Under the pieces are notes generated by a model, which saw nothing but the letters and a program-made list of their open reading frames with translations, was not told the origin of the DNA and did not search any database. Shown here piece after piece: positions 57,458 to 64,000 of a stretch of DNA of 64,000 bases. The number at the start of each line of letters is the position of its first letter. Within the stretch, counting starts at the first letter, position 1. This DNA comes from Actinophytocola xinjiangensis (GTDB taxonomy: Bacteria > Actinomycetota > Actinomycetes > Mycobacteriales > Pseudonocardiaceae), in assembly GCF_001921215.1 (NCBI RefSeq), contig NZ_MSIF01000007.1, positions 1 through 64,000 on the forward strand. The letters are read 5' to 3'. The position numbers were made by a program, and so were the translations under genes.

Positions 57458-58656
57458 AGGACCCGGCGCAGCGCGGACGGGTCGACGACGGCCTGGAGGA
57501 GTCCGACGAGGTCGGGCAGCAGCCGGCCCGACGACGTGGTCGCCAGGTAGTGCGGCGAGTCGCCGTGCTCGACGTGGATGCCGGGGATCTTCATGGTCAT
57601 CAGGTAGGGCGAGTACAGGACCATGGCGTCGGCCGAGGTCAGGTCGACGGCGATGGCGGCGAAGCCGGGGAACGCGCGGGTCTGGTAGACGTGCAGGTTG
57701 TCGGTCACCGCACCGTGGCGCTGCTTGAACAGGCCGAACGCGGTCACCGAGTTGTGGATCTTCGCGGGCAGGTCCTCGCCGCGGTAGTCGGCGAGGGTGG
57801 CGGTGGCCGCGCAGTCCGGGTCGAGCAGCACACAGCGGTAGGTCCCGCCCCTGGCGAGGAACGCGAGCACCGCGTCGCGGTAGTGCGCGGGGCGTTCGGC
57901 GGTGGTCAGGTAGCCCGACGAGGTCCGCAGCGCGGTCCCCGAGTCGATGACGTCCGTGCGGGCGGCGCGTACCAGCCGCACCTTCTCCAGCTGGCTGGGG
58001 CGCTGCGGCTGGGCGAAGACCGGGCGGCTGCCGGCCAGGCCGGTGGTCGCGAGCCACGCCCGGCGGGCGTCGGAGGCCGAACCGGAGGAGGTCATCAGGT
58101 AGACGTTGCTGCCCTCGTGCGCGCCGACCAGCTCGAAGTGGTCGGCGTGCGGGCCGGCGACCCGGTGGACGGCCTCGGACACGGCCAGGCAGTCCGCCGG
58201 GGTCAGCTCCTCCAGGTGCGCGGCGAGGTTGATCACCGGCGAGTGGATGGCGCCGGTGGCGCCGGGCTCGCCGTAGCGGATGGTGCCCTTGTGGACGGCG
58301 ACCCGCAGCCGCAGTTCGCCGCGCAGCTCGGTGTCGGCGAGTTCGGCGCGCACCGCCGGCAGGTCCACCCGCAGCAGGTCGCGGGCGGCGCCGAGGGCGA
58401 CGTCGCGGGCGACGCTCTCGCTCTCGTCGTGGATGGCGAGCATCCCGCCGTCGCCGCGCCAGGACCACAGGTCGGCCCGCGCGCAGCCCAGTTCGGCGGC
58501 GAGCGCGTGCACCCTGGCCACCGTGCGTTCCCGCAGCAGGTCGAACGCGTGGGCCGCGCGGTCGAGCGGGTTGTGCGCCACGACGCTGGAGTAGCCGGAC
58601 GCGTCCACCACCAGGAGGTAGACGTTGTCGTAGGTGTGTCCTTGGCCGAACGCCAC
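57454..58656 (-). CDS. class III cyclase-like domain fused to a PLD-like domain
   Basis: A 400-residue cytoplasmic protein. Residues 10-190 resemble a class III nucleotidyl cyclase: metal-binding Asp18 in VVDASGYS and Asp69 in RGDGGM, with Asn143 in SPVINLAAHLE. The Arg expected four residues after that Asn is His147. Residues about 215-395 resemble the PLD-like sensor domains of DUF5919 type, with VLLDPDC and YSPYLM. The GTG at 58656 follows TAGAGT (58669-58664) by 7 nt; a GTG at 58665 is possible. It lies 22 bp after the VWA gene. A signalling role is likely; product unknown. Confidence 0.7.
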   Translation of the reverse strand: MAFGQGHTYDNVYLLVVDASGYSSVVAHNPLDRAAHAFDLLRERTVARVHALAAELGCARADLWSWRGDGGMLAIHDESESVARDVALGAARDLLRVDLPAVRAELADTELRGELRLRVAVHKGTIRYGEPGATGAIHSPVINLAAHLEELTPADCLAVSEAVHRVAGPHADHFELVGAHEGSNVYLMTSSGSASDARRAWLATTGLAGSRPVFAQPQRPSQLEKVRLVRAARTDVIDSGTALRTSSGYLTTAERPAHYRDAVLAFLARGGTYRCVLLDPDCAATATLADYRGEDLPAKIHNSVTAFGLFKQRHGAVTDNLHVYQTRAFPGFAAIAVDLTSADAMVLYSPYLMTMKIPGIHVEHGDSPHYLATTSSGRLLPDLVGLLQAVVDPSALRRVL

Positions 58657-58678
58657 GGCCCTCACTCTAGGCCGGTGA

Positions 58679-60613
58679 TCACACCCTTCTGGAGCGCAGG
58701 TAGTCGCCGACCACGGCCGCGCCGAGTCCGTCGAGGTCGGGATTCACCACCCGGCCGCCGCTGCGGCGGGCGATCAGCCGGACGAACTCCTCCAGTTTCG
58801 GGTCATCGCCGAGCATGAACACCGACACCGACGCGCCGAGTCTGGCCAGCGCGTCGACCTCGGCGACGGTCTTGCGCAGGGTCACCGGCAGCGGCGGGTA
58901 GCTGAACTCGGCCTCGCCGTCGCGTTCCAGGTGGGCGGTCGGCTCGCCGTCGGTCACCACCAGCACGACGGGCTGCGCGTCGGAGTGTTTGCGCAGGTGG
59001 CGGCCGGCGAGCAGCAGCGCGTGGTGCAGGTTGGTGCCCTGTTCCCAGACGCCTTCCAGGCCGACGAGTTCGGCGAGGTCGACGGTGCGGGCGTGCCGGC
59101 CGAAGGTGACGAGCTGGAGGGCGTCGTTGCGGAAGCGGGTGGTGATCAGCTGGTGGAGGGCCAGCGCGGTGCGTTTCATCGGCACCCACCGGTGGTCCTG
59201 CACCATCGACCAGGACGTGTCGACGCACAGGGCCACGGCGGCCCGCGCGCGCTGCTCGGTTTCCGTGACCTCAACATCCACCACATCGAGTGACACCGGA
59301 CCCGTCGAGGCGGTGCGCAGCACCGCGTTGCGGACCGTGCGTGGCACGTCCCAGGGTTCGGTGTCGCCAAACTGCCACGGACGGGTGGCGCCGGTGGGTT
59401 CGCCGGCCGCGCCGGCCTGGCGGGAGTCGCGCTGACCCTGGTCGCGGGCGGCGTTGAGAACGTCCTTGAGCGCGGTCTGCCCCAGCCGGCGCAACGCCTT
59501 GGGCGACAGGCGCAGCGAGCCGTCGGGGGCGCGTTCCAGCAGGCCCTGGGCGCGCAGCTCACGTTCCAGCTCGGCCAGGCGGCGGGCGTCGACCGACGCG
59601 TCCTCGTCGAGCTGGCGTTCCAGCGCCTCCAGGTCGATGTCCTCCAGCCGGGCGCCCGGGTAGGACTGGGCGAGTTGCTCGGCCAGCGCGTCGATCTCGG
59701 CGAGGTCGGCCATCGCCTGCGCGCCCTTACCCAGACCCATTGGCTGGTTGCCCCGGAAGCGGGCCGACCCGGTCCAGTCCTCGCCGGGCCGCAGCGCGCG
59801 CAGGTTCGCGTCCAGCGAGGCGATCTGCTCGACGAGCCTCGGGTCGCCGAAGGCGTTGCCCATCAGCTCGGCGAGTTCGGCGCGCTGCTGCTCGGACATC
59901 GAGTTCATCATCCGTTGGGCGGCGGCGGCGCGTTGGGCCAGCGCGTCGACCAGTTCCTCGGTGGTGCGCGGGTTCTCCGGGAAGAACTCGCCGTGCTGGC
60001 GCATGAAGTCCTGGAACCGGGCGGTGGTGTCCTCGCCGCGCAGGTGCGAGAGCAGCAGCTCGTTGAGGTCGGCCATCATCCGGCGGATCCGCTCGGTGTC
60101 CTCGGGGGACATCGACGACAGGGCGTCCTTCATGCCCTGGAACCGCGACTCCATCAGCTCCTGGCCGAGCAGGTCCTGGATCCGGCGGTAGGACTCGCGG
60201 GCCTCGTCGGAGCGCCAGTCGTACTCGGCCAGCTCGCGGACGGCGGCGGCGGTGCCGGAGGGCAGGGCGTCGAGCTGGGCCTCGCGGAAACGCGCGTCGT
60301 CGTCGGGGTCGGGGAACAGCGCGGTCTTCTCCGCGCGCAGCGCCCGGTCGAGGAGTTCGCGCACCTCGCGCAGGGTGCCGTCGAGGTTGTGCCGGCGCTG
60401 GATGCTGGCGCGGCGCTCCCACAGCCGCCGGGTCAGCTCGTCGAGCCCGGAGGTGGTGGGGGTGCCTCGGCGCAGGAGTTCCTCCAGCGCCGAGCGGGGC
60501 GAACGCCCGTCCATGACGTCGCCGCCGATCGCGTCCAGCGCCTCCCGCAGGTCCACCGGCGGCGCCAACGGATCCGGCCCGTCATGCCAGGGCCCGTAGG
60601 CGAACCGGCTCAC
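58679..60613 (-). CDS. VWA-domain protein partnered with a MoxR-type ATPase
   Basis: A 644-residue protein. The first 430 residues are long helices rich in Glu, Arg and Leu. The C-terminal VWA domain has a full metal site: DTSWSM near residue 457, GTNLHHAL and VVTDGEP. Such proteins work with AAA ATPases of the MoxR/ChlI group to remodel or insert metals into targets. The GTG overlaps the stop of the 42-codon ORF as GTGA. No membrane segment is present. Confidence 0.9.
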   Translation of the reverse strand: MSRFAYGPWHDGPDPLAPPVDLREALDAIGGDVMDGRSPRSALEELLRRGTPTTSGLDELTRRLWERRASIQRRHNLDGTLREVRELLDRALRAEKTALFPDPDDDARFREAQLDALPSGTAAAVRELAEYDWRSDEARESYRRIQDLLGQELMESRFQGMKDALSSMSPEDTERIRRMMADLNELLLSHLRGEDTTARFQDFMRQHGEFFPENPRTTEELVDALAQRAAAAQRMMNSMSEQQRAELAELMGNAFGDPRLVEQIASLDANLRALRPGEDWTGSARFRGNQPMGLGKGAQAMADLAEIDALAEQLAQSYPGARLEDIDLEALERQLDEDASVDARRLAELERELRAQGLLERAPDGSLRLSPKALRRLGQTALKDVLNAARDQGQRDSRQAGAAGEPTGATRPWQFGDTEPWDVPRTVRNAVLRTASTGPVSLDVVDVEVTETEQRARAAVALCVDTSWSMVQDHRWVPMKRTALALHQLITTRFRNDALQLVTFGRHARTVDLAELVGLEGVWEQGTNLHHALLLAGRHLRKHSDAQPVVLVVTDGEPTAHLERDGEAEFSYPPLPVTLRKTVAEVDALARLGASVSVFMLGDDPKLEEFVRLIARRSGGRVVNPDLDGLGAAVVGDYLRSRRV

Positions 60614-60738
60614 TGTGCCTCCTGGTCGCTTCGCTCCGCCGCTAACACGCCGTCTTCCCTCCTGCGCTGCTCGGCGCTGACGCGCCTGCGCTGCTCGTCA
60701 GTCCAGACGGCGCACGCGGCTGCGCTCTCGCTCCTCAT
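60610..60738 (-). CDS. 42-residue micro-ORF overlapping both neighbours
   Basis: The ATG at 60738 overlaps the ATPase stop (ATGA) and its own TGA overlaps the VWA start (GTGA). The peptide is charged and helical, rich in Arg, Glu and Gln (WTDEQRRRVSAEQRRRED), with no hydrophobic segment. Overlap at both ends suggests continuous translation across the operon. It may be a real small subunit or only a translational bridge, since the DNA contains a repeated CCTGCGCTGCTCG motif. I do not recognise a family. Confidence 0.4.
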   Translation of the reverse strand: MRSESAAACAVWTDEQRRRVSAEQRRREDGVLAAERSDQEAQ

Positions 60739-62141
60739 GGCCCGTAGACCGTCATCAGGCCGCCGGCGCCGTCGTCGGAGTCCTTGGCGAGGCGGCGGCG
60801 CAGGTAGAGGGACTCCAGGGCCAGTTCGACGGCGGCGGCGATGCGGCCGGGCGGGTCGGTGGCGCGGACGTCGAGGCGGGTGGCGACCTCGTGCAGGACC
60901 GGCAGTTCCGGCAGGGCCTCCAGGACCTCGGTGCCAGGGACGCGTTCGCCGGTGGCCACCAGGTGACCGTCCACGACGGCGTCCACCAGCGGCTTGAGGT
61001 CCAGGCCGGCGAACTTGTCCTTCGCGGTCTCGGCGACCGCGCGGCGTAACAGGTGCACCAGGTGCTCGATCTCCCGGCCCTCCTCGCCGGACTCGAACTC
61101 CAACTTGCCGCGCAGCACCGAGGGCACCGACTCCAGGTCGATCGGGCGGGCGATCGGCGGGTCCTCCCCGATCAGCGCCGAGCGGCGCAGCGCGGCCGCC
61201 GACACGGTCTCGGCGGCGGCCACGGCGAACCGGGCCGACACCCCGGAGCGCTGGTCGATGGCCGAGGACTCGCGCAGGTTGCGCACGAACCGGGCCAGCA
61301 CCTCCAGCAGCGGGTCGCCGACCTCGGCCAGCAGCTGGGCCTCCTGCTTGATCACGTCGACCTCGGCGGCCACGGTCAGCGGGTAGTGGGTGACCACCTC
61401 GGCGCCGAAGCGGTCCTTGAGCGGGGTGATGATCCGGCCGCGGTTGGTGTAGTCCTCCGGGTTGGACGTGGCGACCAGCAGCACGTCCAGCGGCAGCCGC
61501 AGCGTGTAGCCGCGGACCTGGATGTCGCGCTCCTCCATGACGTTGAGCAGCGCCACCTGGATCCGTTCGGCCAGGTCGGGCAGCTCGTTGACCGCCACGA
61601 TGCCCCGGTGCGCCCTCGGCACGAGTCCGAAGTGGATGGTTTCGGGGTCGCCCAGGCTGCGGCCCTGCGCGACCTTGACCGGGTCCACGTCGCCGATCAG
61701 GTCGCCGACGGAGGTGTCCGGGGTGGCCAGCTTCTCGGCGTAGCGCTCGGACCTGTGGCGCCAGGCCACCGGCAGGGCGTCGCCCAGTTCCTCGGCCCGC
61801 CGGCGCGACGCCGGGGTGATCGGGTCGAGCGGGTGCTCGCCCAGCTCGGCGCCCTCGATCACCGGGGTCCACTCGTCCAGCAGGCCGACGATGGTGCGCA
61901 GCAGCCTGGTCTTGCCCTGCCCGCGCTCGCCGAGCAGCACCACGTCGTGCCCGGCCAGCAGCGCCCGCTCCAGCTGGGGCAGCACGGTCCGGTCGAAGCC
62001 GACGATCCCCGGCCACGGGTTGGTGCCGGCGCGCAGCGCGGCCAGCAGGTTCTCACGAATCTCGGTCTTCACGTCACGCGGCTCGTACCCCGCCGCGCGC
62101 AGGTCCCCCACGGTCCGGGGAAGGTTCTCGGGTCCTGTCAC
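60735..62141 (-). CDS. MoxR/ChlI-type AAA ATPase
   Basis: A 468-residue ATPase related to magnesium chelatase subunit I. Walker A is GERGQGKTRL near residue 72. The Walker B region is GIVAVNELPDL, followed by sensor 1 LLVATSNPEDYTNRGRI and an arginine-finger region PLKDRFG. The C-terminal 150 residues are helical. The GTG at 62141 follows TAGCGT (62154-62149) by 7 nt. With the VWA protein it forms a conserved actinobacterial chaperone-like pair whose target is unknown. Confidence 0.92.
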   Translation of the reverse strand: MTGPENLPRTVGDLRAAGYEPRDVKTEIRENLLAALRAGTNPWPGIVGFDRTVLPQLERALLAGHDVVLLGERGQGKTRLLRTIVGLLDEWTPVIEGAELGEHPLDPITPASRRRAEELGDALPVAWRHRSERYAEKLATPDTSVGDLIGDVDPVKVAQGRSLGDPETIHFGLVPRAHRGIVAVNELPDLAERIQVALLNVMEERDIQVRGYTLRLPLDVLLVATSNPEDYTNRGRIITPLKDRFGAEVVTHYPLTVAAEVDVIKQEAQLLAEVGDPLLEVLARFVRNLRESSAIDQRSGVSARFAVAAAETVSAAALRRSALIGEDPPIARPIDLESVPSVLRGKLEFESGEEGREIEHLVHLLRRAVAETAKDKFAGLDLKPLVDAVVDGHLVATGERVPGTEVLEALPELPVLHEVATRLDVRATDPPGRIAAAVELALESLYLRRRLAKDSDDGAGGLMTVYGP

Positions 62142-62193
62142 CTTTCCGACGCTACGCAAACTCCGGCCACCGGTCGACGTGGAGCCGCTCCAG

Positions 62194-63408
62194 CTAGTCG
62201 GCGTGCTCGCCGTGGCGGATCTCGTCGCGCGCGGCCCGCCAGCGCAGCGACTCGAAGACGTTGAGCGCCACCAGCGCCGCGCTGAGCACCGCGAGGCTCG
62301 CCAGCGCCGGCAGGTGCCACACCAGCGGCACCAGCGCGAGCAGTACGGCCGCCGCGACCAGCCGCACGACCCGCACGTCCCGGTAGCAGCGGTAGGCGAA
62401 CGCGACGTGCGCGACCAGGTAGAGCGCCGGGCCGCCGTACATCGCCAGCAGCGGCACGCCGTGCAGCGGGTCGGCCAGGGTGTGGTGTCCGCCGCCGCCG
62501 ACGTAGGCCAAGACCTTCTTCAGGCCCAGCGCGAGCAGCACGATCCCGGCCATCATCGGCAGGTGCAGGTAGGTGAACGCGGCCCGCGCCATGGCGACCC
62601 GGTGGTGGCCCCGGGCCCTGCTCAGGGCGTGTTCGGCGGCCAGTGCCGAGGTGTCGAAGTAGGACCACCACAGGCTGGCCGACACCGCGAGACCCAGGGT
62701 CGCGGCCAGCACGATCGGCCAGGAGATCGGCAGGTGGGTGACGCCGACGCCGATCGCCACGATCGACTCGCCGAGCGCCACGATCACGATCAGCCCGTGC
62801 CGTTCGGCGAAGTGCCTGGCCGAGCCGAGGCGCCAGCCCCGCGCGCCGATGATCATCGTGCCGCCGTAGTCGGCGAGCACGGCCGCCACCCAGAACAGCA
62901 GCTGGGCCTCGCCGGAGGTCTCGGCGGCGAACAGCAGCAGCACCGTGCCGCCGATCATGGTCGGCGCGAACATCGCCACCTGCCGGCGCAGGCCCCGGTC
63001 CTCGCGGCTGATCACCCAGAACAGCGCCAGGTGCGCGGCGCGCAGCACCAGGTAGGAGAAGGCGAACACGACCGGGCCGGGCAGTCCGCCCGGCAGGTCC
63101 ACGAAGGACTCGGGGATCGCCAGTGCCAGCAGGAACATGGCGGCCATGCCGACCAGCAGGGTGACCCGGGTGGCGCCCTCGTCGGCCTTGACCACGTTGG
63201 TCAGCCACGAGTACCCGACCCAGCACCACCACACGACCGAGATCAGCAGCAGGCCCCTGACCAGGCCCCGGCCCGTCACGTCCTCGGCGAGCAGCGCCGT
63301 GACCTGGGTCAGCGCGAACACGAAGACCAGGTCGAAGAACAGCTCCAGGGTCGTCGCGGTGCTCGCCTCGCCGACTCGCTCCACCCGGACCCGTGACTGG
63401 CGTGCCAT
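62194..63408 (-). CDS. low temperature requirement A (LtrA)-family membrane protein
   Basis: A 404-residue protein with about 12 hydrophobic segments. TTLELFFDLVFVFALTQVT at the start, AERHGLIVIVALGESIVAIG in the middle and WWSYFDTSA are diagnostic of LtrA. The function is not established; loss affects cold growth in Listeria. The ATG at 63408 follows CAAACT by 6 nt. It is divergent from the YcxB-like gene, with 39 bp between the starts. Confidence 0.9.
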   Translation of the reverse strand: MARQSRVRVERVGEASTATTLELFFDLVFVFALTQVTALLAEDVTGRGLVRGLLLISVVWWCWVGYSWLTNVVKADEGATRVTLLVGMAAMFLLALAIPESFVDLPGGLPGPVVFAFSYLVLRAAHLALFWVISREDRGLRRQVAMFAPTMIGGTVLLLFAAETSGEAQLLFWVAAVLADYGGTMIIGARGWRLGSARHFAERHGLIVIVALGESIVAIGVGVTHLPISWPIVLAATLGLAVSASLWWSYFDTSALAAEHALSRARGHHRVAMARAAFTYLHLPMMAGIVLLALGLKKVLAYVGGGGHHTLADPLHGVPLLAMYGGPALYLVAHVAFAYRCYRDVRVVRLVAAAVLLALVPLVWHLPALASLAVLSAALVALNVFESLRWRAARDEIRHGEHAD

Positions 63409-63447
63409 GGCACTAGTTTGCGAGGACAGTCGAGGGAGGGCGACACG

Positions 63448-63999
63448 ATGACCGAGGAGCACGCTGACCAGGACGAGAGTCCGGAGGAGTCCCGGGGCGA
63501 GTCCCAGGAGGACGGCCAGTGGGAGCTGCGGTGGAACCCGGTGCCGGCGGACTGGAGCGACGCGGTGCGGGCGGTGACCCCCACCTACCGGTGGACGCCG
63601 TGGTTCGCCGGGGCGCTGGCGGTGTTCGGGGCGGTGCTGCTGATCCTCGGCGAGCCCGTTCCCGGCCTGTTCGGGCTGGTCGCGGCGGCGGTGATCGCGG
63701 CGCTGCCGGTGGTCGGGGTGTACTCGTCGTTCCGGCGCAATCCGGTCGCGGCGGCCACGGTGACCGCGACCGCCGACGAGCAGTCCCTGCGGGTGATGAC
63801 CATCGACGGCACGGCCTACAGCGACCTGCGGTGGTCGGAGATGCCGGGCTGGCTGGAGACGCGCCGCGGCTTCGTGCTGCGGACGGGTGAGGCCACGGCG
63901 CTGTTCCCGGTGCCGCTGCGGGCCTTCGGCGACGAGGCGGAGCTGCTGCGGTTCCGTGAGCTGCTCGGACGCCGTCTCGGACCGGCCAACGGACAGTAG
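63448..63999 (+). CDS. YcxB-like membrane protein
   Basis: A 183-residue protein with an acidic N-terminus (about 30 residues), two membrane helices near residues 52-70 and 74-95, and a C-terminal PH-like domain containing YSDLRWSEMPGWLETRRGFVL and ATALFPVPLRAF. This matches the YcxB C-terminal family. Function is unknown. GGGAGGG lies 7 nt before the ATG. The gene is complete, ending one base before the window edge. Confidence 0.75.
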   Translation: MTEEHADQDESPEESRGESQEDGQWELRWNPVPADWSDAVRAVTPTYRWTPWFAGALAVFGAVLLILGEPVPGLFGLVAAAVIAALPVVGVYSSFRRNPVAAATVTATADEQSLRVMTIDGTAYSDLRWSEMPGWLETRRGFVLRTGEATALFPVPLRAFGDEAELLRFRELLGRRLGPANGQ

Positions 64000-64000
64000 C

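Overview
The window is about 70% G+C and reads as the chromosome of a mycelial actinomycete. Support comes from the rRNA leader motif, a mycothiol-dependent-type enzyme, the argCJBDFRGH gene order, many GTG starts and frequent leaderless promoters. A member of the Pseudonocardiales is the best guess, by inference only. There are no insertion sequences, integrases, tRNAs or CRISPR arrays, so this looks like vertically inherited chromosome with small accessory patches.

Layout. 1-300: leader and promoter of an rRNA operon whose 16S gene lies beyond the left edge (minus strand). 310-4150: tyrS, a 3-methyladenine DNA glycosylase, an MFS pump and its ArsR-type repressor. 4143-12476: an eight-gene arginine operon (argC-J-B-D-F-R-G-H) in which every junction overlaps, driven by one promoter covered by two ARG-box-like sites. 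12594-15725: a small orphan protein, a secreted TAP-type peptidase and an AlkD-like glycosylase. 15726-16867: 1.1 kb without a believable gene, filled with two families of degenerate tandem repeats. 16868-23170: pheT, pheS, an rRNA methyltransferase with an apparent CTG start, rplT, rpmI and infC with an ATC start. 23362-30508: small redox, regulator and hydrolase genes plus uvrA. 30524-31540: a 23-bp tandem repeat and a VapBC-type toxin-antitoxin pair. 31970-42514: mixed metabolic and envelope genes, including a PLP aminotransferase, FKBP, P450, secreted M15-like protein, DHA2 pump, beta-propeller protein and a degenerate kinase. 42555-50216: a pentose-type sugar regulon with kinase, isomerase, LacI regulator and a three-gene ABC importer, with matching operators before both operons. 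50296-51615: an HTH/RES pair resembling a toxin-antitoxin system. 51662-52813: a TerC-family gene under a yybP-ykoY (Mn2+) riboswitch. 52965-57457: a hydrolase/ABC-ATPase fusion, its permease and a TetR regulator preceded by three evenly spaced palindromes. 57454-62141: a MoxR/ChlI-type AAA ATPase, a 42-codon micro-ORF, a VWA protein and a protein joining a cyclase-like domain to a PLD-like domain. 62194-63999: an LtrA-type membrane protein and a YcxB-like membrane protein.

How they work together. The arg operon makes arginine from glutamate by the cyclic (ArgJ) route under ArgR. The sugar regulon couples import, isomerisation and phosphorylation under one LacI protein. The riboswitch probably controls a manganese exporter by freeing its ribosome-binding site. 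The most system-like unknown block is the AAA, micro-ORF, VWA and cyclase-like run at 57454-62141. At least twelve genes carry a -10 hexamer 6 or 7 nt before the start codon, so leaderless translation seems common here; I used that spacing to choose several starts.
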